From Picochlorum sp. 'celeri' (taxonomy: Eukaryota > Chlorophyta > Trebouxiophyceae), in contig JAACMV010000007.1 of NCBI GenBank assembly GCA_010909725.1, positions 1,178,001-1,242,000 on the forward strand: 64,000 nucleotides of DNA, given 5' to 3'. Below, piece after piece: positions 22,065-33,300 of this stretch. The notes below the pieces were generated by a model, which was given only the letters and a program-made list of their open reading frames with translations, was not told the DNA's origin and did not search any database. Numbering within the stretch: the stretch's first letter is position 1; the number at the start of each line of letters is the position of its first letter. A program made the translations under genes and the position numbers.

Positions 22065-22793
22065 TTACAGTGATAGGGCTTCTTCTTCTGAAGAGTTGTC
22101 CTCTGTAGCAGAGGAGTCAATCTTTGGATATATGTATCCTTTTCTGTGATTGTACGGCACTTTTTTCTGTAATCTACTTTTGGTTTTTGGAAGCTCATGG
22201 CCAAGATCAATCAACATCTGCATCGCCTCACGACGATCTGGGCAGTTGATATTGTCAAAGAGCAGTGCCCTGTCATCATCCCTTGATTCCTCCACTCTGC
22301 CTAGTCTGTCACGAAGGTGCCTATTTTCCTCGATTGCATCATGCTCTGATCTTAATAGCTGTTCATATTTTGCTTTCAATACGAGAATTTCTCTCTTTAG
22401 AGAATCGTTTGATTTTTGAACATCTGTCAAATCAGAGGACAGGCTGAACAGTTCAGATTCCTTTTCTATCAATCTCGATCTCAGCTCCCTTTCCTTTACC
22501 TCCTGTTTCTCTAGCACATTCATATGAATATGAGAGTTTTTGCAATGCGATATCTCCTTTTCAAGACCGGCGAGGATCTGATCTCTCCTCTCCAGAGCTA
22601 GTTTGAGGTGTACAATCTCATTGTCTTTAAACCGCCTCTTATCACGCTCAAGTTTTGCTTCTGTCTCCAGCTTCTGGCACTTTTTCTTTTGCTTTTGAAG
22701 CTGAAAGTTCAACGTGGCGACCTCTTTGACCCGCCTGTTCTCCTCACTGCGTATCCTACTCAACAACCCCCGGACTGTGTATGGGTCATCCAT
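22065..22793 (-). CDS. Coiled-coil protein of unknown function
   Basis: 242 residues from the first ATG (22793); the frame continues 24 nt upstream without an ATG. Residues about 10-180 are a nearly continuous charged coiled coil rich in K, E, R and L with heptad spacing. Next comes a short conserved-looking block (NINCPDRREAMQMLIDLGHEL), then a basic patch (KKVPYNHRKGYIYP) and an acidic SSEEE end. No catalytic motif or membrane segment is visible. A cytoskeletal, centrosomal or scaffolding role would fit but is not shown. Confidence 0.7.
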   Translation of the reverse strand: MDDPYTVRGLLSRIRSEENRRVKEVATLNFQLQKQKKKCQKLETEAKLERDKRRFKDNEIVHLKLALERRDQILAGLEKEISHCKNSHIHMNVLEKQEVKERELRSRLIEKESELFSLSSDLTDVQKSNDSLKREILVLKAKYEQLLRSEHDAIEENRHLRDRLGRVEESRDDDRALLFDNINCPDRREAMQMLIDLGHELPKTKSRLQKKVPYNHRKGYIYPKIDSSATEDNSSEEEALSL

Positions 22794-22939
22794 GACACCT
22801 TTCCACGACACAGACAACCTGATACTCTGAATATGACTTGGTATACATAAGTTCTACAAGTTTATTACATAAATTATCTGCCCAAGGGCGATCCTTGTTC
22901 AACCAATGATTGTGTCATGCCTTGAGTTGACTGACACTA

Positions 22940-24326
22940 CTAGGCATGTTTTTTGCCTGGTTTCCCCTTGACTGCGCGGGCCATCTCCACCACAATCGTT
23001 TCCAATTGATCCCCAAATGCAGTCCTAGAAAAGTATTTTTCTGCCCGTGTTCGAGCAAGAGTACCCATACGCTGTGCAACCTGTGCATCCATGCAGGCTT
23101 CCATGGCTTTTGCAAAAGCACTTGGATCTGAATCTTCCAAAAAGCCAGTCTTCCCTGCAACTATACTTTCCATCGGCCCTCCACTATTACACGCAATCAC
23201 AGGAGTATTTGATGCCATCGCTTCTACCGGTACTATTCCAAAATGTTCATTTGTTGGTGTATAGACCACAGCTCGGCAGGCACACAAGAGAGCCAGACGC
23301 TGCTCGTCTGAGAATGACGTCATAAATACAACCCGATCCTCCAAATGAAGTTCTTTTACTAATTCCTTGAGCTCTTCCAAATGCTCGACATTCTCCGCAA
23401 GCCTCACATCATATCCCCCAGCAACAACAAGCCCTGTTGAACTGCCTCTCACCAACCCTAATGCTCTAATTGCAAGACCAATATTCTTCTTCCTTTCAAA
23501 CCTATTGATAGATAAAAATGTTTCTGAAGAAGACTCAATCAACCGAACAACATCCTTTGGCAGATGATTCATCCATGATGTCCCCATCTGCTTCAAACTC
23601 GAACAACTTGGAATACTCACAGCAGGATACAAGACATCCGGAACAATACCCCGACCATCCAACGATCTAAACGTTTCTTTAAATATTGACTTGGTATACT
23701 CACTATTCACAAGCGTCCTATGAGCCAGACCAGTACTCCACTCCTCCAAGGCATTCAAAGGAGCCCTATACGCCCGATGCAGCGCTGATGCTGGTTTGGA
23801 CAGCAATAGATCAGGGAAATGACAATAAAATACAATCTTGGATGACATGAAAATCCTCAAAACAATCACAGCAACAGAAACTTGGTCAACAATGACGACA
23901 TCATACCCATGCCCTCCCACACGACACCTCCAGCACAAGCAACATGCCATGAGAATACACCTAATATAGGCACACAACGCCATTGCTCTACCCAGTATAG
24001 CCCTCGGAAACCATCCTCCACGAACTAAAACTTGAAAATACCCCTGCTTGGTCTCCTCAAAGCATCGATCGGGGTCATAATATGCAGTATATACGTCGAC
24101 AGTGTGGCCTCGTTGACCCAGTTCAGTTGCAGCGTCGACAATAAGTCGTTCAGCACCTATGTGATACAGTTGTGACCCGTTTTATTTTTACTTAAATACC
24201 ATGTAAGAAAATCACCTCGGAAAAACGATATTCTGGCGACTCAAGCGTACCTCCTAGACCCAAGTCTGGATGGCAGAAAGCGATCCGTAGACTATCACCT
24301 TGATCTCTTGCTTTTTTCCCACCCAT
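22940..24326 (-). CDS. ALG2: Alpha-1,3/1,6-mannosyltransferase ALG2
   Basis: Exon 1 is 24251-24326 and exon 2 is 22940-24156, with a 94 nt intron (GTACGC..ATAG); 430 residues, the usual length. The N-terminal donor-site motif HPDLGLGGAERLIVDAA spans the splice junction, which strongly supports it. Other ALG2 hallmarks are VDVYTAYYDPDRCFEET, FYCHFPDLLLS, LSINRFERKKNI and the GT-B loop NEHFGIVPVEAMAS. It adds the second and third mannoses to the dolichol-linked N-glycan precursor on the cytosolic face of the ER. A hydrophobic segment is present near residues 95-130. Confidence 0.95.
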
Positions 24327-24593
24327 TACTTCCGCAACAATGTCTTATCAGTTCTAAACTATGTACATGTAAAGATACGGAACACAGATGGCCATTTAGG
24401 AGAGAGAGAAGGAATATACTTAATATGCCTGATAAGGAATTAGATATCAGTTCCGCGTCTCCAATGGAAAAGACATTCCCCCCACAGACACCTCGAGTCA
24501 AGGCCACAATATTTTTATGTTATATGTTTATATGAATTAATATTTCATCCAGTCGACACAGTTTTCGTCTTTTGTGCCGTCGTCAAGGCTATT

Positions 24594-25115
24594 ATGAAGT
24601 GCGAATTTCTAGTCGACCTTCCTTCAAAGTACGTACACTCTTTATTATCTACCCTGTGGGTATGCTTTCTGCAAAGGATCTCTCTTAACTATCTTCTTTT
24701 TAAAATAAATTACTGTAGAGGTCTTTTGAAGCATGTTCAAGCGGGTTCTGCGTTCACCTCTCCACCACCGCTGTACATTGCGGTGCATAGCACAAATCCT
24801 CCCAAAGGGCAGGTCGTCAGCACGGATCAGTCCAGTCTGCTGATCCGATGTCTTCAGTCTAAGAAAAAGGCTAAAGGAGACCCAAGTGGGTCTCGGAAAG
24901 GGAAACGGCAGGCAGATGAACAGGTGGATGCACGGTCGAGGAAGCGTGCTCAGGAGGAGTCACAGGCTGGTGGGTCGTCGGTTCGGACAATATATAGTGA
25001 GGATGCGCTCGATAGAATGACTGTGAAGGAACTTCAATCTATTTTATATGAAAAGAGGCAGCCTGTGAGTGGTAGGAAGGCGGATTTGATAGAAAGAGTG
25101 TTGAACTGTCAGTAG
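24594..25115 (+). CDS. SAP-domain protein of unknown function
   Basis: Exons 24594-24628 and 24719-25115 with a 90 nt intron (GTACGT..GTAG). The intron length is divisible by three and has no stop, so retention would still give an open frame with a hydrophobic insert. The spliced product has 143 residues. The middle is basic (KSKKKAKG-like, RKGKRQ, RSRKRA), as in a nuclear localisation signal. Residues about 108-143 form a SAP motif (MTVKELQSILYEKRQPVSGRKADLIERVL), which binds DNA or RNA at AT-rich or structured sites. The family beyond SAP is not recognised. Confidence 0.75.
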   Translation: MKCEFLVDLPSKYVHSLLSTLWVCFLQRISLNYLLFKINYCRGLLKHVQAGSAFTSPPPLYIAVHSTNPPKGQVVSTDQSSLLIRCLQSKKKAKGDPSGSRKGKRQADEQVDARSRKRAQEESQAGGSSVRTIYSEDALDRMTVKELQSILYEKRQPVSGRKADLIERVLNCQ

Positions 25116-25167
25116 ATAGTGTACTGTATCTTTTGCTGTTTATATATACCTGTTTTTAAAGGCATTA

Positions 25168-26726
25168 TCATTCGTCGTCATCCGTTGTTGGTACAAACAT
25201 GATGTCATCATCATCTGATGATGCTTGTTGCTTCTCTAATTGGGTTGCATAGGCACGCATCAGTGATGCCTGCCAAATGTCCATGATCATGACATCAGAC
25301 ACGTTGCCCTCATATATGCCAGCTTGAACAGCCGCTCCAAGCGCAACAGCTAGATCAGGGTCAACATTTGCAGTTTTCGGAACCAGTCCAGTCATATTCT
25401 CAACAAAAGTGCTGACTGCAGGCATGCGTGTGGCTCCTCCCACAAGCAATATTTCGCTCACTGGTTGCCTCTTTTTAGGAGTTATTTGTACCCGCGCGTC
25501 TTTAACTGCCTTCTTGGAGCGGCGTTGCCCTCCATCTCTCTTTCGTAATGCATTCTGAGCAATCTCCCATTCCTTGATGGCAGTCCCAAGGTCAACACCA
25601 GCTTGCCAGCATGCATGGTCCAATGGCATCCGTGCCCTCCTGAAGAGATCTGCTGACAACGATTCGAATTTTTGACGATTCAATGATGCTTCGATACCTC
25701 CGCCAACTGGCATCCGAATCATTGCTACATCACTTTTTGACAATTGCATCTTTGCAGCTTCTGCCACAACTTTCAGGTTGGAAATCATCTCAGGGGTGTT
25801 TGTATCGACACCAGCAGGAACAAGGAATTCCTTTTCAAGCCATTCAATAATGACTTGATCCCAATCATCGCCTCCCAGATGAGCATCACCTCCAGTGGAT
25901 AGTACCTCAATCACACCACCACCCACCTCCAAAAGACTCACATCAAAGGTACCGCCACCGAGATCAAACACTAGAACAGTTTGATCTTTCTCTACATTTA
26001 TCCCATACGCTAACGCAGCAGCTACCGGCTCTCGAAGCAATCGAACCTTTTCCAGCCCTGCCATCATGCCTGCAGCAACGGTTGCCTCCCTCTGTTGATC
26101 ATTGAAATATGCAGGTACCGAAATAACAGCCTTTGTAACAGGCTCTCCTTTAAATTGAGCTGCATCTTCTAAAAGTTGGGCAAGGACCAGTGCTGAAATT
26201 TCTTCTGGGTAAATCCCCTTCTCCTCCCTGGGGGACTCGAGCATGACCAACCCATCATCATCCTGCATTGTCCTGTACGCCATTTCTTTGACATCATCCC
26301 TCACATCCCTCATCTCCTGACCTATCAACCGTTTGACAGAGTAAAATGTGTTCAAAGGATCCACTGCTGCCATTCTCTTGGCTTTGACACCCACATATAC
26401 GTGGTCTTCTCCTATTGAGACAACGGACGGAGTTGTCAAATGGCCGTATTCATTGGGCACAATAACCGGTCTATCACCTTCTAATACCTATATATAAAAT
26501 GTGTTTATGCTCATGCATGGCAATGTGCGGCTATATAATGTGATATGCAACGTACAGCAATAGCAGAATTGGTTGTGCCAAGGTCAATTCCAGCGATACA
26601 TGCCCCAGTCTGTAAACTAGCGCTTCTTTTACTACTAGGATATGCATGATAACGTATGCAAGGCCCATTTTCAATATGCCCATGTATCAAACCATGTTGA
26701 GCTCCGAAAGGGGTCAAGACATGCAT
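25168..26726 (-). CDS. Hsp70-family ATPase lacking the substrate-binding domain
   Basis: Exon 1 is 26556-26726 and exon 2 is 25168-26487, with a 68 nt intron (GTACGT..ATAG); 496 residues. The nucleotide-binding domain is complete: GIDLGTTNSA (47-56), VPAYFNDQQREAT, FDLGGGTFDVSLLEV, and EILLVGGATRMPAV. It resembles DnaK-type (organelle) Hsp70 most. After the linker-like SDVMIMDIWQASL the protein ends within about 35 residues in an acidic tail, so the whole substrate-binding domain and lid (about 200 residues) are missing. A basic insert (KRDGGQRRSKKAVKDAR) precedes the last NBD block. The 43-residue N-terminal extension may target an organelle. No C-terminal remnant lies downstream; the convergent SAP gene stops 52 nt away. 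Confidence 0.88.
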
Positions 26727-27066
26727 CCTCCTCTACGTCTTTCTCTGCTAGGGCTCATGCATGGATATCAGAATACGATTGGTATTCAAAATGCCTTCAA
26801 GGGTTTGATACATCGCGACATTGTGGCCTCCATGCCTGCACTGAAGATTGCTTTGCTTAATAAAACATTTGAAAACGATTTGAATGGCCAGATCTGGCTC
26901 ACAGTCTCTGCAGGTTCAAAGATCTGCCCATAGATTGTTCAGCATACAGATAGTCTATAATTAATTATTTCTGCAGTTTGTTCATCTGACTGACGATAGC
27001 CATTCCTTGGTCACAGGCGGTTGTGTGATTTTAAATTTCAGCCACACACTCGTACAATTATTTCAC
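26727..27066. other. Divergent promoter region, Hsp70-like / peroxiredoxin Q
   Basis: 340 nt between divergent starts; both neighbours are stress-related. No clear heat-shock element, repeat or RNA gene was seen by eye. Confidence 0.4.
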
Positions 27067-27594
27067 ATGGCTCCAAAGCGTAAAACAGCACAGGGAGACA
27101 GCACTCCCGGATCTGCAAAGAAATCTAAATCAGCTACAAAATTGTCTGTTGGAGATGAGATCGATACAGTGGATGTGACGCTGATGATGGAGGATGAAAA
27201 GGAGGTGACCCTCAAGGAGCTCACAGAGAAACATGGTATTGTGATTTTCATGTATCCGCGAGCAAATACCCCGGGGTGCACGAAACAGGCGTGTGGCTTT
27301 CGCGATGATTACGAAAAGTTTAAAAAGTGCGGGTTTGAGGTGTATGGAATGAGCTATGATAAGCCAAAATCTCAGAAGAACTGGAAGATCAAGTATACCT
27401 TGCCTTATCATTTGTTGACAGACGAGTCGGGCGCTGCTATTAAAGCATTTGGTGCCAACAAAGCTCCTAAAGGAGTCATTCGATCACATATTGTGATTGC
27501 CAAGGGTGGAAAGGTTCTCGATATTAGGAACAAGATTTCCCCAGGTGATTCCTTCACAAGTGCCCTGGAGACTGCAGAAGAGCACTCCAAGTAA
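27067..27594 (+). CDS. PRXQ: Peroxiredoxin Q / BCP type, probably nuclear
   Basis: 175 residues from the ATG at 27067. The atypical 2-Cys motif is TPGCTKQACGF, with peroxidatic C71 and resolving C76 five residues apart, as in BCP/PrxQ. Also present are FMYPRANTPG and YHLLTDESG. It reduces peroxides using thioredoxin. The N-terminus (MAPKRKTAQ..SAKKSKSATK) is a bipartite basic signal like that of yeast nuclear Dot5, not a transit peptide, so nuclear location is inferred. Single exon. Confidence 0.92.
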   Translation: MAPKRKTAQGDSTPGSAKKSKSATKLSVGDEIDTVDVTLMMEDEKEVTLKELTEKHGIVIFMYPRANTPGCTKQACGFRDDYEKFKKCGFEVYGMSYDKPKSQKNWKIKYTLPYHLLTDESGAAIKAFGANKAPKGVIRSHIVIAKGGKVLDIRNKISPGDSFTSALETAEEHSK

Positions 27595-27675
27595 GTAGGT
27601 TGGTGTTACAGCATTATTTCTTTTTTGGCAATTTCATGTAAATGAGCAATTGAAGGGAAAGAGAGATAAAATGTT

Positions 27676-30105
27676 CTACTTGAGTCGATGAACCAATCTA
27701 CGTTCTCTTCTGTATTCAAAGTCTCCATTTGCTTGGAGGAACAGCATTGCCTTTCGTACCAAGCTTTCGCCAAAGCCAACGCGAACAAGTTCGTCAATAA
27801 GTTTTCTTTCAGACACAAAAGCACCGATGGCAATACGGCGGCGTATTTGCTCCTCAACTCTGTGGATCTCGGCCCTCTGTTCATCGGTAAACACTGCTAC
27901 ATCCATGAGTCCGCTTCTGACGGCATCCATTGTTGATGTGCGGAATAGTTCCAATGCCTGTCGCACATGTGCTTCTGTTGCGACAGTCTGGAGGCTCATC
28001 TTTGCTAAACTCTCTGAAAGTCGAACCATAGCCTCTAACTGACGCACTGTGATGGGAATGGCTGGAATATCAGATCCATCTTCAGAGGCAGCAGAGGCAG
28101 CCCTCTTGGCCTCTGTCCGCAGATCTACGTACTCACTCGCGAGGAGACGTGATGCTGATTCGGAGAGTCTTGGGCTACAGTTTGTGCGACAATACTCAAT
28201 ATATCTCTTGAGGAATTCTTCCTCCCGTCTCTCCTCTGCCTCATCAACTTCTCCAGCTGCTCCAGCAGATCTATGAACTTCCAACACATGGCGGGCAATC
28301 ATCTGATCTTTTGCGGCCGATCTTTCATCCTTGACAATGAAGATCAGATCAAATCGAGATAAAATAGTGCTCTGGAGATCAATGTTTTCACTGGCAGATT
28401 TCATGTCATCGTATCGACCTGATGGTGGATTGGCTGCAGCAAGGACACTGGTGCGACTGCGCAACATTGTTGTGATACCGGCTTTCGCGATAGATATTGT
28501 TTGCTGCTCCATGGCTTCATGGATAGCCACTCTATCTTCAGGTCGCATTTTATCGAACTCATCGATACAGACAACACCGCCATCCGCAAGGACCATCGCA
28601 CCACCTTCAAGGTAGAATTCCCTGGATGATGGGTCCCTGATGACAGAGGCCGTCAGACCCGCGGCTGAAGAGCCTTTTCCAGATGTATACACAGCAATTG
28701 GTGCTGTTTTTGAAGTGAACTTGAGGAATTGAGATTTAGCCGTGGAGGGATCACCGAGAAGCAAGACATTGATATCACCACGTCTGTATGTACCATCTGG
28801 CATGCGTTTCCTGGCTCCGCCAAACAGCAAACAAGCCACGGCCTTCTTAATATCATCGTGACCAAATATTTGTGGTGCAATGCGAGAGAATATTTGCTCA
28901 TCTGCACCAGGAGTACTGGCAAATTCCCTGAATGCAGCCTCTTCTTCAACACTGAATGTAGGCTTGCGAGCAGTATCACCATTCAATACATCCTCTTGGA
29001 AACCAATGATTCTGAGATATGGCTGTCTGACAGCAACAGTAAATGATTTATCGCCCTTTTTGCTTCCACGATCATGTGACTGGAACACAGACAAGATTCC
29101 CACAGCAGTCACACGCGTTCCTGGTGAGACTGCACTGCACAGCTTTCTGTCAACGAGACACATCATCGAGCGAGGCAGGTCACCTGTTGGGACATCCTCT
29201 GGTCTTTCTTGCAACTTGATTACTTGCTGATCCAGACACATGGCTCTGTCAGCCAAAACCTCATATGGATCCAACCCACACTGAGACCTGCCTCCTTGTC
29301 CCGCCTGTGACCCTTGGCACTCTCGTGGAATCGATGCACCCCCCAAACCAGGCTTGCAGTAGACTGTTTTGGTATCCTTGCATGTACGGCACTGGACTGT
29401 TACTTTCAGAGCCTTGTGCTTTGGCCTGGATGCCGATGTCACAATACCAGGCACAATCACCAGTCTAGAAACATACTGCTCAGGCTTGATTTCTCTCATG
29501 GAAAGATTCTGCGCAAGCGCTCCATTTGCTCCACTCTTAAAAAGCATCACCTGTACATCAGGAACCTCGCTTGATATATCACCATCCATTCGACTCTGAA
29601 TCCTTTCCGACTCGGCCTTTGCAGCCTGTTCAAAAAGTGGAAGATAATCAGTTGGATTATCAACCAAGGCATGTGCTAGATCGGGTGCTCCATACTTTGG
29701 ATGCAACAAATGCCCCAAATCTACTCGAAGAATATCTTTATTCCTCGCGAGCTGGTCCCTGCATATGTGTTGTGAAGGAGATTAGCATGTGCCAATAACA
29801 ATCTTCCTGACTCGAATCAAAACGTACGCATAGGGAAAGATATTCGTCGTGCGATCTTCCTGAAAGTTTCTAATAAACTCTCCAAACTTGACAATAGTCT
29901 GTTGAGGTCCTGGGGCTGTCAAAGCGACATCATCGTCCCCGTTTGTTGCCACAAACTGCTGTTCGGTGAAATAGACTCCTCCCTCTGCGCATGTCGAAGA
30001 AAACAATCAGTCGCTCCTCTCAGTGGAATTCAACATTATTTTTGGTACCAAAAATACGGAATATTCATAAAAAACACCGCAGGACGCACCATCAAAGTCA
30101 GCCAT
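27676..30105 (-). CDS. MCM5: DNA replication licensing factor MCM5
   Basis: Exons 30090-30105 (16 nt), 29828-29984 and 27676-29758, with introns of 105 and 69 nt (GTGCGT and GTACGT donors); 751 residues. The spliced start reads MADFDEGGVYFTEQQF, matching the MCM5 N-terminus (MSGFDDPG-type), which supports the tiny exon 1. DILRVDLGHLLHPKYGAPDLA and the zinc ribbon CRTCKDT..C..C follow. The AAA+ core has GDPSTAKS (Walker A), VVCIDEFDKMRPEDR (Walker B) and SRFDLIF (arginine finger). It is one subunit of the MCM2-7 helicase. An E2F-type site lies about 50 nt upstream of the ATG. Confidence 0.96.
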
Positions 30106-30153
30106 GGTGTTTAAAATTCAAAACACGCGCCGTGCTGTTTCAACTTTACACGA

Positions 30154-30162
30154 CCCGCCAAA
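30154..30162 (-). promoter_or_regulatory. E2F-type site upstream of MCM5
   Basis: The minus strand reads TTTGGCGGG, a canonical E2F/DP binding sequence, 49-57 nt upstream of the MCM5 start codon. MCM genes are classic E2F targets in plants and animals. The site lies in the 254 nt divergent promoter shared with the Sec39/NBAS gene. Confidence 0.6.
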
Positions 30163-30359
30163 GTCCTTACAATGAGAACAGAGAGGATAGTTATTAGAAA
30201 ATATGAAGAAACAAGTTGATCATGCCACAAATTCGTCAGTGATGGATGGTATCATCTCGCTGGGAAATTTGAAATATTGAGGCGCCTTTTTTAATCTATC
30301 GAATCACAGAATATTTAAATTGCTCAAGTAAGGAATGCTGTGCCTTTTGAAATTCAGAC

Positions 30360-33300
30360 ATGGCATACAAGGCGATTCTATCAGTAGATGGATTACCTTT
30401 TTTCCATATCAAAACAATGGCGGAATTAGAAGGAGAAGAGGGTGATTACCAGCGTGTCCAGCGAGGCTTGCAGGCAACTACCACCTCTTCGCCTCGAGCT
30501 GAGTCCGAACGGCTCACAGAACTGCTCTCAAAGACAGGGATATATCTGCCAAAAGACGAAGATTCTATCAGACAGGCCTTGTCTCATCAGGATGACGGAC
30601 GGGGTTTGTTGCGATGGGTTGTTGCCAGGCTTGAGTGTTTGCAACACCTCGAGTGTCTACAGAGCGTCCACGATTTAATTCAAGAACGTGATGCACATCG
30701 AGCAGATAAAGATAGGATGAAGCTGTATGGGTATATGAGGCGAAAGGGCGTTGTGGCTGTGGCAATGGAATGTGCCTGTTCTGGGAATTTGGAGACGGTT
30801 GGTCTCTTGCTCCAACAGTATCCATATACTCTCATGCCTAGGATTATGGATGTGTTGCAAGGAGCACCCGAAAGTATATCTGGCAAAGAGATGCTACGTG
30901 TGTTGACGAGTGTGATGGAGTCGAGGCGATATTCTCCGAGTGGTCCACCATTGCGTCGGGAAGCAGACGTGGTCGAGTGTGAAGCAGTGTGTGGTTTCCT
31001 CAGGTCCTGGAGCAATGCTGATATCTTATATACTGAGCGGATGGCAAAGTTAAATTATGGATGGTGCTGTCCAACGAATCATGAGATCGAGTCATGGATT
31101 GTGTGCAGGGCACTGGAGGTGGACAGAGTTACAGGACTGTATCTGGATGCTCAGGGATTGCTTGATATGGGAATGGAACTCCTTGGCCACGGACAAGATA
31201 TGGAAAAAACCTGTATGTTATTCAAGAGTAATATACTGTCAAAAGAGTACGAGCTGTACATGTTACTATGCGACCAGGTAGGAAGAAGGAAGGCTGGCGC
31301 TCTTCACTTTACCATGGTGGACTTTGTGAATGCTTCTGTGGAGGAGCGACTGGAGTGCATCATTGGTCTGTGCTTGGAGGTTAATGGGGATATTTTGCGC
31401 TTACGTAGTGAGTATATACAGCCCTTGATGTCGCTTCAAATGCAGTTAGATGGTGTGGATGATGTGAGAGCATTGGATGCCCTGCAAGCAATGCTGTTAG
31501 GGTACTCCTCTGTAGCTCTTCGCGGCGTCTTGAATTTTTTAATGGCTGAGTCTTCTCAGTCTTCTTATATACTGGATTCATCCAGCATTGTGCGTATTTG
31601 CTGTGAGATTATCTTGTCAGACAGTGCTGCTCATGATTGCACAATGGATGTTTTGCATGTGGCAAAAGCAGCATTAGAGCAGAGTAGTGACTCCTCTCTA
31701 ATGCAGATGGTACATGATATAGAAAATCATGTTAGCGCTTCATCGCTGCTGGGGCAGATGGGGAAAACACGTAGCGCTGCCGAAGTCGCGAGGATGTCAC
31801 CACAAGCTTGGTTTGATGTGCTGTGTGAAGTTATTGATAGCCAAGCGTCGCTTGGGGTGTCCAGCGGACAGTGGAGGGATTTTTGGGATATTATAGATAA
31901 CGTTTTGTACATTGTTGCCTTGGGAAGTCAGTACGTGGACAAGCTTCGTGAAATGCACTGTCAGTATTCCTTGAAACTTGGATTTCTCAGCCAGGCTGAA
32001 GAATACCTTTCAACCGTGTCAGAAAGTACAAGGGAAACTTTGATTCTTAGTTATGCGCAAGAGCTTCTGTATGAGGTGCATACATCAGATGATGCGATAC
32101 ATATGGCGAAGAAAGTACTTGGTTTGCTGCCAGAGAGTCAGAAGGCAAGACATGAGATTGAGTTTATTGAGAATATCACCAAACTGCGGGAGCTCGGGAT
32201 TGAACTTTCGGCACAGCAACTGCAAAAGTCTTCAAATACATCTCAAATGTTCTCCAGTGCAATACATAATGTGCAATCTACGGAGGGCTTGCAAGATATT
32301 GAGAAAGTAATTCATCTGTCAACAAGTTTGAATACAGGGTTCTCGAGGCTGGAGATATTGATTCAGCTGGCAGAAACCGCATTTGGATTTCAAGATGCGG
32401 CACTTTGTGAGAAAATCTGCTTGCAATTGGTTGAGTCTGAGGCGAGGTGAGTTTGATGACTGTTTTGAATTGCAACACTGCAAAAACAACAATGATGTTG
32501 AGCAATCTGATTGCAGGGAGGCATTACCCATGATACTCAAGGTTGTGGAATCTGATCTAGAGATACAACAAGAGACGAGGTCTCGCCTTGTCTCGTTCGC
32601 GCTCATGGGAGCGGACCCTAAATCTCTAGTTGCCTTGCTTGGAGAGCTTCGAAAAGCCCGTGAGAATGACATGGGAGGGATTTTGGTTGATATCATGAAA
32701 GACAACAGGAGCAGGTTTATGCCAAATAGAATCTCTGTTGTTGATGAGAGGAGTATTACAATTCAGATTATATCTGCTCTTTCTGCTGTGACGTCGGATA
32801 GTATTTGTGATTGGATGGAAAGTTTCATTGCTAACGATGATGGCAACCTTGATAGAGCCCTTGCACGATCAGTGTACATTGGTGCCATTGCTGCCGTATC
32901 TATCCATGCCATTGGCTTGGCTTTGTCAGAGGGCAAGAATTGTATTGGTAGTGATATAGAGTCGATAGACAAACTGGTCCATATTGACATTGCACCTCTG
33001 TGCTTGTTAGGCAGCAAATGCATCACCACATTAGTAGCAACTGGGTATCAAGGGGACATCTTATCAAGGCTCGCATCAATAATGCGTCACGCAGGATCTT
33101 CATTGGTCGCTACATCAGACCAGAGTAGAGTGGCTCTGTTGCATGACAAAGATGCACAGGACCTTTGGGCAACAGGTGATGTGCATGCTCAAAAGAGAGC
33201 CCTTCTTCAACTGACCGATAAAATAGCAGCATCTCAAATTGGCAAGTATGGCATTATGAGTTCCATCAAGGCTTTTTCAGTGGAGGTCACGTCTGTGGAA

